A stretch of 64,000 nt of DNA from Symsagittifera roscoffensis (lineage: Eukaryota; Xenacoelomorpha; Acoela; Convolutidae): assembly GCF_963678635.1 (NCBI RefSeq), contig NC_087063.1:42794759-42858758 (forward strand), written 5' to 3'. Made by a program: the position numbers and the translations under genes. The notes under the pieces are model-generated. The model was not told where the DNA came from and searched no databases. It saw only the letters and a list, made by a program, of their open reading frames with translations. Numbering within the stretch: the first letter of the stretch is position 1; every line of letters starts with the position of its first letter. Positions 47,755 through 55,977 of this stretch are shown in pieces.

Positions 47755-50076
47755 TTAGTTATATTCTTTTATTTGTGCGTCTAAAAGAATTTTGTTTATA
47801 GATGTAGAAAATATTCCAAAAAATCCTGCAAATAGTATGCGTGCTACACTTGCTTGTCTATTGACTTGTGTGTGTATAGCACATGTGTTATAGATTCCTT
47901 TTAAGAGTGAAAAAAGAAATCCAATAAAGTTAAACATTGCGTATAAAATAGTTAGTTTTTCTAAGATGTAGTAGGGCCATCCTAGAAAATCAAGAATTTC
48001 ATTCTTGAGTGTAACAAAGCTAAAAATATTGATAGGTGATATATCTTGGGGACGGTATTTTTCACCGTTTAGATATATATAATCTTTAATGTCTTTAAAA
48101 TATCCGCTATAGTCTTGCGTATAGATGTCTGCAAATCCTGCGGTTTCGGCAAGTTTGCGTAAGTTTTGGTCAATTGATTGTCTTTGTATTGTGTCCATTT
48201 GTGTTAATAATTCCTGGAATTGTTGTGTTCTAATGTGATGTTGAATATCTGATTTTGAGTATATTCCTATTGATTGTAAGTCTATATTTGGGTTTCGAGC
48301 GATAGCGCGAATGCTTTCTGGTGAAAATTTTTTGAGTGATTGCATTAATGTGGGATATGGGGTGAGAAGGTAATATTTATCTTCATCAGGGTTTAGTTGT
48401 ACTACGTTGTGGCTATTTTCTGATCCACATGGAACTGCGGTATCCCAGAAATAGGTTCTTCGTGAAAGTGTGTCAACGAAATGTACTTTATTCTTATAAA
48501 AGATAGGGATTCTTTTATAACATCGTTTATCTTCAAAAACGTATAGTGGTGATACTTTTTTAGTACAAGTATAAAACCATAAGATGTTTCCTTCATAGTC
48601 TAAAAAATTTGATCTATTTCCTGATAGTAAATATCCTGCGTAGGGTATTTTTAATACTGCTAGTGCAAGTGATTGTAATATTTGTGTTCTTTCTAATTCG
48701 CATAGTTGGTGTAATGTTTCTAATTCGGAGAGTGACATTTCTTGAAAAATTCGGCTAATCGTGTAGTCTAGTTTCATATCTAAGTGAATATCATAGTGGA
48801 TATTACCAAAATATGTACTATTCATTAGTGATAGTTCTTGTAAACGTGTGCTTTGATCGTTTTGGGGTTTTAAATGTCCACCAGGTTGACCTGTATTCTT
48901 TTGAAAATTAACCGGTATATATGATGTTCCTTCGTTTAGGGGATGACTTGTGGCGTATGGGTCGACTTTTATTTTTCCAGTGGTCATGTCGAATCCATTT
49001 TCGTATTCAACTAATATTTCAGAGTATTGTGTTTTGTGAAGTGGGTTTCTGTATTTACATGCAAGTTCTGTTTCTTGATATATTTGAAAACGTGTTAATT
49101 TATTTTCTATATTATGAATGTTTCGAAAATTAGAACTTATTTTTCGTAATGGATTTACTTGTTCATATGGTATCGATTGTATAAAATATTTTTCGTGAAA
49201 TTTTATCATACGAGCGTGTATTTTTGCTACTTGAAATGTTGTACATGTGTCTTCGGGGAACCAAACAATTGTTGCTTGTGTTCTGGTTGTAGGGTCGCAA
49301 TAACCTTGGTCGTTTTTACAAGGTAATCTAATTCCTTGATAAATCATTGTGTTGTCTGATAAATCTCGTGTGAGTTGTATTTTTTCGAGTTGTATTTTCC
49401 AATCGAAAAACATTATTTCTTGGTATCCTTTATTTTTTGTGTCTGCTTTGCAGTTTGATGGGTCATTTATACCAATGTGTGGTATCCAGTGTTTATCGTG
49501 CATGTCATAGGTTAATCGTCTGTGTGCGCCGTTGTATGGGTATTTTTCATCTAATTTTATATGTCCTTGATATCTTTCAAGTTCTGCTTGATGTACAGAA
49601 TCTGAAAAAACTTGGAAATATACTAAATTTCTATCTGTGTTTTTATTTTTTGTGATGTTTAGTCGGAGTAACTCGTTTTTACAATCTTCGGGATTGAGAT
49701 GTAAAAATCGTTCTATATTACTCTGGTAGAATGATTCATGGTCAAGTCGGTTTTTATTTCCGTTTGAGACTTGTGAACAATGTACTTTCTTTTCAGAAAA
49801 TGTTGCTGTGAATTTATATCCTATAACTGTAGTTGCTCGGGCTTTTGAATAAAGTGTTGCTATGACATTTGTAGTTTCTATGGCTTGGGGTTCTGTTTCG
49901 CACTGTGATACTTGATTTATTGCATACTTGTGTGGTGTTTTTTGTTCGTTTTCTTCACAATCGTAATGTGTTACTAATAAATCTTGGGGTCCTGTGCGGG
50001 GAGAAGGGTTTATGTTTTGATTTGAGATTACTAGAAAAAGGAGTTGGAGAAAAATTAATAATTTTAGAATATACAT
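47755..50076 (-). CDS. env: Envelope-like glycoprotein (773 residues)
   Basis: The N-terminus MYILKLLIFLQLLFLVIS is a signal peptide. The ectodomain has many Cys and N-x-S/T sites (for example NSTYF, GNRSNF). Near the C-terminus LTILYAMFNFIGFLFSLL (about 707-725) is a good membrane anchor, with another hydrophobic stretch (ARILFAGFFGIFS) after it. The central block with LWFYTCTKKVSPLYV, RCYKRIPIFYKNK and a later PC resembles the core of chuvirus/mononegavirus-type glycoproteins that some animal LTR elements have captured. That resemblance is from memory and needs a profile search. It would act as the surface and fusion protein of an enveloped particle. The frame is intact. The ATG overlaps the end of the preceding frame. 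Confidence 0.8.
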   Translation of the reverse strand: MYILKLLIFLQLLFLVISNQNINPSPRTGPQDLLVTHYDCEENEQKTPHKYAINQVSQCETEPQAIETTNVIATLYSKARATTVIGYKFTATFSEKKVHCSQVSNGNKNRLDHESFYQSNIERFLHLNPEDCKNELLRLNITKNKNTDRNLVYFQVFSDSVHQAELERYQGHIKLDEKYPYNGAHRRLTYDMHDKHWIPHIGINDPSNCKADTKNKGYQEIMFFDWKIQLEKIQLTRDLSDNTMIYQGIRLPCKNDQGYCDPTTRTQATIVWFPEDTCTTFQVAKIHARMIKFHEKYFIQSIPYEQVNPLRKISSNFRNIHNIENKLTRFQIYQETELACKYRNPLHKTQYSEILVEYENGFDMTTGKIKVDPYATSHPLNEGTSYIPVNFQKNTGQPGGHLKPQNDQSTRLQELSLMNSTYFGNIHYDIHLDMKLDYTISRIFQEMSLSELETLHQLCELERTQILQSLALAVLKIPYAGYLLSGNRSNFLDYEGNILWFYTCTKKVSPLYVFEDKRCYKRIPIFYKNKVHFVDTLSRRTYFWDTAVPCGSENSHNVVQLNPDEDKYYLLTPYPTLMQSLKKFSPESIRAIARNPNIDLQSIGIYSKSDIQHHIRTQQFQELLTQMDTIQRQSIDQNLRKLAETAGFADIYTQDYSGYFKDIKDYIYLNGEKYRPQDISPINIFSFVTLKNEILDFLGWPYYILEKLTILYAMFNFIGFLFSLLKGIYNTCAIHTQVNRQASVARILFAGFFGIFSTSINKILLDAQIKEYN

Positions 50077-51197
50077 GTGTATGATAATCCTGAGTATGGG
50101 TTATAAAATGTGATGTAACCAATTGTTTTTTTGGTATATCTGTCGTATTTATATATTACTTCAGTGGTTATAAATGGTGGTGGTAGTGATTGAGCTGTTA
50201 TGTTTGGTGGGTTTAATGGGTAGGGATGTTGAGTAATGTTGTTTAATTTAACTGTGATTTCAAACTTTAATTGTAAACTGTTTTGTTGGAGTATTTGGAT
50301 ATTGTGATCACGGATATCGTCGTGAATGTCTTGTCGGTATTGTAATCTATTAAGTGCCCAGTTGTGGAGGCGATTACTTTCTAGATGTTGTCCAAATAAT
50401 GGTGGAGGGGCTGTAAATGTATTCCAATCTAGTCTTAAAGGGATATTTGTTGATGATTGTTCTCGATATCTGGCGTCGAGATTATTTGGAAAATTTAAGT
50501 TAAAAGGTGGTGGTGAAATCTGGCTTATTGATGGTGTTGATGGTAGTGATAATGTTTCTGGTAGTGATGAGGATGTTGTTGTATCCGTAGAAATATCTAT
50601 TGGATCATTGACTAAATTTAATTCACCTTGTGTAAATGAATGTGTTGTCCAATATGGTAGTCGTGATGCCTGGTTTGGGGGGTTAAAGGGATTTTCACGT
50701 ATTTGTTCAGATGTTGGTGTTGAACCTAAGTAATCTGATGGTAGGCTTGAGGTGCTACGTTGTGAAAGAAGCGTAGGGGTTTCTGGTAATATACTAATGG
50801 GGTTTTCTGGAGTGTTTTGTGATGGGGATTGAGGTATATCAAAATGAACTCGGGGAGTTAGAAAATTCCTGTTCCGTCGAGGATGTATAATTTGTCTATT
50901 TATTTCGACTGTATTTTGGTTTTGACTAGGATTTCTTATTCTACTTAATTCTTGTGGTAGTGTTGGGTATAAGTTATATGTTGGTTCGCTTAGAGGTGCT
51001 TGTCGTTGAACTGGTTCTAGTGGTTCTGATAAACGAGCGTGTCGTTCTTCAAAAGTGTATGGGTTATCTTGAAAGGAAATTCGTGTAGATGTTTGAGGAT
51101 TATTGGTAGTTGAAGGTGTTGTTGGGTTATCTTGGGATGATGTCGGTGAAGACTGACTTGGTGACTTTTGGGTAGCAATTTTTGATAGCTTTTTGGT
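50064..51197 (-). CDS. 377-codon reading frame without any methionine codon
   Basis: Checked codon by codon: after TAG at 51198-51200 the frame runs open to TAA at 50064-50066 with no ATG. It starts TKKLSKIATQKSPSQSSP, is Pro/Ser/Thr/Asn-rich in its first two thirds (with NLYPTLPQELS), and ends in a more structured part (HLESNRLHNWALNRLQ, HDDIRDHNIQILQQ, EITVKLNNI, YKYDRYTKKTIGYITF). It overlaps the env ATG by 13 bases. A 1.1-kb open frame in AT-rich DNA is very unlikely by chance. It must take its start from elsewhere, most simply by splicing to an acceptor near 51198-51206. Function unknown. Confidence 0.7.
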   Translation of the reverse strand, partial: TKKLSKIATQKSPSQSSPTSSQDNPTTPSTTNNPQTSTRISFQDNPYTFEERHARLSEPLEPVQRQAPLSEPTYNLYPTLPQELSRIRNPSQNQNTVEINRQIIHPRRNRNFLTPRVHFDIPQSPSQNTPENPISILPETPTLLSQRSTSSLPSDYLGSTPTSEQIRENPFNPPNQASRLPYWTTHSFTQGELNLVNDPIDISTDTTTSSSLPETLSLPSTPSISQISPPPFNLNFPNNLDARYREQSSTNIPLRLDWNTFTAPPPLFGQHLESNRLHNWALNRLQYRQDIHDDIRDHNIQILQQNSLQLKFEITVKLNNITQHPYPLNPPNITAQSLPPPFITTEVIYKYDRYTKKTIGYITFYNPYSGLSYTCIF

Positions 51198-51217
51198 CTA
51201 TTCTTTTAGTGAAAAAG

Positions 51218-51394
51218 TTAATGTTTATTAAAGTATTCTTCTAAGAAAAGAATTAGGAGGATTGTTGCTAGAGCGAATGTGATGATTGCTTTCTTTATAC
51301 ATTTGCATATAGTCAAAATGAGGGATGATAGAAATGTTATGAAAATTACAAATAGTAGAAAAATATCAGTTCTACTGAAAATAGTTCGTATCAT
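51218..51394 (-). CDS. Small hydrophobic ORF, 58 residues, two membrane segments
   Basis: MIRTIFSRTDIFLLFVIFIT opens a frame with a first hydrophobic segment (about 9-29), a short CKCIKK turn, and a second (AIITFALATILLILFL), ending EEYFNKH. It lies 21 bases before the methionine-less frame. The hairpin-like topology is that of small viral membrane proteins, but T-rich DNA easily encodes hydrophobic peptides. Confidence 0.4.
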   Translation of the reverse strand: MIRTIFSRTDIFLLFVIFITFLSSLILTICKCIKKAIITFALATILLILFLEEYFNKH

Positions 51395-51404
51395 TTAGAC
51401 AATT

Positions 51405-51620
51405 TTATAAATCGTACCTGTGGATATAATCAAGGGTTTTTGAAAGTTGGAGAAATAGTTCGAATATAGTGTAGAAAATTAAAAAAATATTACAAAAAAT
51501 GATTAAGAGTATTAGAAAAGATTCAAGGATATCAAAAAGAAATATTATGAAAGTTTCAAGTATCGTAAAAAATTGTTTGAGGTTTGTGATAATTTTAGTG
51601 ACTGTTTGATAGAAGAGCAT
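51405..51620 (-). CDS. Small hydrophobic ORF, 71 residues
   Basis: ATG at 51618-51620. Almost continuous hydrophobic sequence (FTILETFIIFLFDILESFLI, then a second run through FLIFYTIFELFLQL), ending YIHRYDL. It lies between integrase and the accessory frames. A CACAG|GTACGA donor-like site overlaps its 3' end. The sense strand here turns T-rich whereas the gag-pol region is A-rich. Confidence 0.4.
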   Translation of the reverse strand: MLFYQTVTKIITNLKQFFTILETFIIFLFDILESFLILLIIFCNIFLIFYTIFELFLQLSKTLDYIHRYDL

Positions 51621-52214
51621 TTAAGAAATGGCTTCGTGATCGAATATTTTTTGTTGTTTGGGGCAATTATCAAGTGTGGTCGGATTATTTATTAGTTTTT
51701 TGACAAGTGGGTTGAGTTTTGTAAAAAATTGTTGGGGGCAATTTTTATGGTGATCGGGAGGTCTTCTTTGTCTTTATTTTCATTTGTCAAATGATCTGGG
51801 GTATTTTTGAGATTTTTATACTTTAGGCTAAATAAAATGGTCGTTCTTTTACTTTAGGCTAATTTAACATATTTGTTTGGGGGGTATTTGAGGGCTGAGT
51901 TGGGGAAATATTGTTGATCTTTGGTTTATTAGATAAGGGAGGGTTATGATATTATGGTGATATTTATTTTAGTTGTCAAGTTGGAGTGGTTTGCTTATTT
52001 TTGACCTGGAGGTCGTAGAGTTATAGTTATAGATATGCCTGGAGTTTAATATTTTTCGTCTAGTTCGTTTGTGTTAAAGTTATAGAAGGTGACGGATTGG
52101 ATAAATCCTATTGGCTAATTTTGAACTAGAATCGCTGCGTGTTTATCAGCATGTTATCTTGAAAAATGAAAGTGTGAAATGTTTCAGAGGTGCAAAGATT
52201 TTTAAATGTAGAAT
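51621..52214 (-). other. Non-coding spacer after integrase
   Basis: About 600 bases with no sense frame I can support. It is a candidate region for splice acceptors of downstream messages. Confidence 0.4.
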
Positions 52215-54326
52215 TTAAGGTTGTTTTTGAAATTCAACTTTCTTTAATATTTTAGATTGTGGGATGAATACTTTATAATTTTTACGTGGTTGATTTCTAA
52301 GTCGTGAAGACTCTCTATGTTCTGATTTGTCGATTTGTTTTTGGGGTATTATTTGTTCTGTCATTTTTCTATTTTTTCTTTCTTTTTGAGATGTATTTTG
52401 ATCGAGATTTTTTGTATTGTTTTTTGTGGTGTTTGATTTTGTATTTTGATTTCCGAGGTGAATATCATTTTGTTCCTTTGTTATGTTGTCCGTATGTGGG
52501 TTATTTTGAATAACTTTTAAACCTGTAAAAGAATATAATTGAGTTAGTTCGCGGAGTGCGTATTCTTTTGGATAATAAGGTAATAGGTTATTTCGGTGTT
52601 GAACGATTTCTTTTTTATCTGAGTCGGTGATTTTATATGTGACATCAGTGGGTTTTGCAATTATTTGGTATGGTCCTTTACGAAGGGGTTGTAACTTTTT
52701 TGAAATTCCTTTTTGAGTATTAAAATTGGGTATTAAAACAAATGTTCCAATTTTTAAATCGGAGGCTGGTGTAAAGCGTGAATTTATTTGTTCATTAATA
52801 TTTTGCCTTTGTAACAACTTTTTTGTTACCTTTTGGTAAATTTCATTGTGTTTTTTATCTCTGTTTAAAATCCATTCGGTGTGTGTACCGGAGGCTAATT
52901 TAAGAATTTGTGGGTGATGAAAATGATCTTCATCGTGTGTATGTAATGGTAGGTTATAACAAATTGAGTCTTTATTTGGTTGACAATAACCTTGTGCGTT
53001 TTTATGAGAGTTTGCTGTAAACATTATTGGTTTGCGTGGCTTTTGGTTAAAAACCATTTCATATGGTGACATTCCTAAAGTTGTCGTGATTTGTGAATTA
53101 TATGCTAAGGGAAATAGTTTTACATCTGCTGACCATTCGGTATATCTTGTATCATTTCCATTGATGATACATCTGAGATATTCTTGTAATGAACGGTTCA
53201 TACCTTCGACTAAGCCGTTTGTCCAAGGTGCGTGAGATGTACGTGGTTTGTGTTTAATGTTATATAAATGACATAGTGTGATGATTTCATTATTTATGAA
53301 TTCTGTACCGTTGTCTGTAACTAAAATTTCTGGTAGTCCGAATTTTGCTATCCAGTGTTCATAGAGTGTTGTGTAAGCGTAATAAGCGTTACAATGTGGT
53401 ATTGGATTAAGTGCTACATAATGTGTAAATGCGTCAACAATTACCATAATGTAGGAGTTTCCTTCGGATGAGGGTGAAATTGGTCCTTTGGTATCAAATG
53501 AGATACGATGATTAAAGTACAAACTTTGTCCTTTAAAATCTTGTTTTTGTGCTATTTGTTTTTGATTTGGGTAAGGTTTATTTAGTTGACATACTATACA
53601 GTCATTGCATAGTACTTTTATCCAAATTGGTGCATTTGGGAAATAAAAGTTTTGTATAAAATTTGAATATGTTTTTTCTGATCCAGAGTGTCCTTTAATA
53701 TTTTGTGTATGTGAAATATTAAAAGCTATAAGAATCATACTTAAAGGGAGACAGGGAGCTGTAGATTCATTTAGTTTGTATTCTAGAAGGTCTGTGTTTT
53801 CGTTAATTGTTGTATTGTTGAATTTTCGAAAATATCGGAGGAGTGTTTTGTTTCCTAGAATAGTTGAATCTGCTTTGATAGGTTTAGTTTTATATTTGTG
53901 CCATGATTTCAGTTGTCGAATTACTGGGTCAAGGTTTTGATATTGTTTCAGTGTTGAAATTGTAATTGTTTCTGTTGGGGGGAGAAAAATGTTTTCGATT
54001 TCTAATTTAGATAAGGGTATTGTGTCAAGTGGGTCATGGAGGTCAAAAACTTGATTTATTGTGTATTTTGAATCGTTTGTTTGTGGTCCTGATAAGTTTA
54101 TTTTATCAGTCAGATTTTCTTTTTCAATTAGTGGAAAATGGTCTTTTTTAGGCGGGTGTTGTTTTATTCTTTTTTGTTGGGTGTTGTTTTTTATCCATTG
54201 TGAATATGGGATTGGTTTAAAAGTTGATGTTCCAAGTAGATCAACTTCATAGTGATTATTTTGACAATCTAAATAAAGTGGGAAATGTTGTAAATTATTT
54301 ATTTGTGATTGTTCAACGTCAGTTTT
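52215..54326 (-). CDS. pol (IN): Integrase (703 codons open, no ATG near its beginning)
   Basis: The frame opens after TAA at 54327-54329 and first reaches an ATG only at 53738, already next to the zinc-binding region, so that ATG is not the true start. Motifs: HTQNIKGHSG...CNDCIVC (HHCC, about codons 205-250), catalytic FDTKGP, VTDNGTEF and GLVEGMNRS (D, D, E about 276, 335 and 373), AYNSQITTTLGMSPYEMVF, and a C-terminal GPY module (RKGPYQIIAKPTDVTYKI). The tail is Lys/Asn/Gln-rich. It inserts the cDNA into the host genome. It is in a +1 frame relative to RT-RNase H and overlaps it by 8 bases. Confidence 0.92.
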   Translation of the reverse strand, partial: KTDVEQSQINNLQHFPLYLDCQNNHYEVDLLGTSTFKPIPYSQWIKNNTQQKRIKQHPPKKDHFPLIEKENLTDKINLSGPQTNDSKYTINQVFDLHDPLDTIPLSKLEIENIFLPPTETITISTLKQYQNLDPVIRQLKSWHKYKTKPIKADSTILGNKTLLRYFRKFNNTTINENTDLLEYKLNESTAPCLPLSMILIAFNISHTQNIKGHSGSEKTYSNFIQNFYFPNAPIWIKVLCNDCIVCQLNKPYPNQKQIAQKQDFKGQSLYFNHRISFDTKGPISPSSEGNSYIMVIVDAFTHYVALNPIPHCNAYYAYTTLYEHWIAKFGLPEILVTDNGTEFINNEIITLCHLYNIKHKPRTSHAPWTNGLVEGMNRSLQEYLRCIINGNDTRYTEWSADVKLFPLAYNSQITTTLGMSPYEMVFNQKPRKPIMFTANSHKNAQGYCQPNKDSICYNLPLHTHDEDHFHHPQILKLASGTHTEWILNRDKKHNEIYQKVTKKLLQRQNINEQINSRFTPASDLKIGTFVLIPNFNTQKGISKKLQPLRKGPYQIIAKPTDVTYKITDSDKKEIVQHRNNLLPYYPKEYALRELTQLYSFTGLKVIQNNPHTDNITKEQNDIHLGNQNTKSNTTKNNTKNLDQNTSQKERKNRKMTEQIIPQKQIDKSEHRESSRLRNQPRKNYKVFIPQSKILKKVEFQKQP

Positions 54327-55977
54327 TTAGTGCATATTTGCATTCCAATCGGGGTGATGTTTCATTTTCTGCAAGGTAGAATTTTATGTTTTTGGGTATT
54401 TCAACTGTGGTTTTTCGTGTAAGTAATTCAGGTGGCGTATTTCGACTTAAGGTGTCTGGTAATGCAAGATTTTTTCCTGCGGTCCAAACTATATGTAAGT
54501 TTGGGAATTTCATTAAAATGAGTTGAAATCTATAAACTCGGTGGTTTGGATTAGACTTTTGTGTAAAAAGAAAGATGATTGGTTTATGGTCTGTGAATAG
54601 AACTGTGGGATGTTTTGATCCAAGTATCAGAAATTCATATTCTGTTAGTGTATATATTATGGCTGTACATTCTCTCATTAGAGTTGAGAGTCTTAGTTCT
54701 GCTTGAGTGAATAATCGAGAATTTGCTGATATGAGGTTCATTTTATTTGTACTATTATGTGATTGTAATAATGCTGCGCCGATGCCAAAGTTCGAAGCAT
54801 CGCACATTGCATAAAATGGTTGATTTGAATCTGGAATTGTGTTTGAAATTTGTTCAGTTAGAAGTTTTTTAATTTCTTCAAATCGTGCTTGATGTTCTAT
54901 ATTCCATTCAAAATTATTTTGTTGTCTAAGTATGTTATAGAATGGTCGTAGATATAATTGCATTTTATAAACATATTTGCTTAAAAAGTTTAACATTCCA
55001 AGGAATTCTTGGATTTTCTTTTTATTTGTTGGTGGTTGGAGTTTTTGAATAGCGTCTATACGTGATTTCAATGGAGTGATTGTTTTTCTTTCTATATTAT
55101 GCCCTAAGAATTTAACTTTTGTCAAAAAGAAGTGTGATTTATCGGGGGCGGCCTTCAGATTTTCGTTCTGAAGTATTTGGTGATATTGTTCTAAAACATT
55201 GAACATTTCCTCTTTTGTTTGTGATTGCATAAAAACATCGTCTAAATAGGTGATTGCGTTTTTCTTGAGTATTAGTGGTCGAAAAATTTTGCTCATAAAA
55301 GCTGAAAATGCTGCTGGTCCTATGGATATTCCATAGAATAAGCGGTTGAATTCGTATTGTTGATTTCCGATAACAAATTGTGTTAAGCGTCGTGATTGTT
55401 CATCTAATGGCATTTGATTATATGCACTATTCATATCGGCGGTGGTAAAGTATTTTCCGTTTATTTTTGTTAAAATAACTTGTATTGGTTCAATGGGCCA
55501 ATTACACTTTGATTCATCTATGAGTGAGTTGAGGTATCTAGCATCGAGAACAATTTTTAATGATTCTCCTTTGGCTAGAATGATAACAGGGTTGATAAAT
55601 GTGTTGCCTTTTGGTTGTTCCTCTTTATTTACTGGTGATATAATGTTGTATTGTTCTAAAATGTCGAGTAATCTGTTCACTTTATCGTGTAAGTGAATTG
55701 GTACTTTACTTGCTCTTTGTTTTTTGAAAACTGCGTCTGGTTTTAATGGGAGATGTAGTGATGAGCTGATTTTGCCAACATCAAATTTGGATGTTGCATA
55801 GACTGATGAATATTTAATTAGCTGTTTTGCTAGTTTTTCAAATTCGTCTTGTGTTATTTGTGAATGTTGGAAATTAAACATTGTTAAAAATTTCTGTTGA
55901 TTCTCTGTGTAGTTACTTATGTTGAATGTAGGTTTGAAATATGGGGTTTTTGTGAAATAATCCGTATTCTGTTTTCG
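54319..55977 (-). CDS. pol (RT-RNH): Reverse transcriptase - RNase H
   Basis: The frame is open from 55977; its first ATG is at 55881, so the protein is probably a fusion downstream of Gag-Pro. RT motifs: INPVIILAKGESLKIVLDAR, TTADMNSAYNQMPLDE, YGISIGPAAFSAFM, catalytic YLDD (about residue 211 from that ATG), FLGHNI. Thumb and connection follow. RNase H shows CDASNFGIGAALL, RECTAI and FTDHKPI. It ends ...CKYALKN before TGA. The frame is -1 relative to Gag-Pro with a ~60-base overlap. The last sense codons read CTA AAA AAC TGA, which contains A_AAA_AAC, the classic retroviral slip heptamer. Confidence 0.95.
   Translation of the reverse strand, partial: RKQNTDYFTKTPYFKPTFNISNYTENQQKFLTMFNFQHSQITQDEFEKLAKQLIKYSSVYATSKFDVGKISSSLHLPLKPDAVFKKQRASKVPIHLHDKVNRLLDILEQYNIISPVNKEEQPKGNTFINPVIILAKGESLKIVLDARYLNSLIDESKCNWPIEPIQVILTKINGKYFTTADMNSAYNQMPLDEQSRRLTQFVIGNQQYEFNRLFYGISIGPAAFSAFMSKIFRPLILKKNAITYLDDVFMQSQTKEEMFNVLEQYHQILQNENLKAAPDKSHFFLTKVKFLGHNIERKTITPLKSRIDAIQKLQPPTNKKKIQEFLGMLNFLSKYVYKMQLYLRPFYNILRQQNNFEWNIEHQARFEEIKKLLTEQISNTIPDSNQPFYAMCDASNFGIGAALLQSHNSTNKMNLISANSRLFTQAELRLSTLMRECTAIIYTLTEYEFLILGSKHPTVLFTDHKPIIFLFTQKSNPNHRVYRFQLILMKFPNLHIVWTAGKNLALPDTLSRNTPPELLTRKTTVEIPKNIKFYLAENETSPRLECKYALKN

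Noticed and set aside
53738..53738. ATG at 53738 as the integrase start
   Set aside because: The frame is open and integrase-like for about 195 codons upstream; starting here would cut off the region before the zinc-binding motif.
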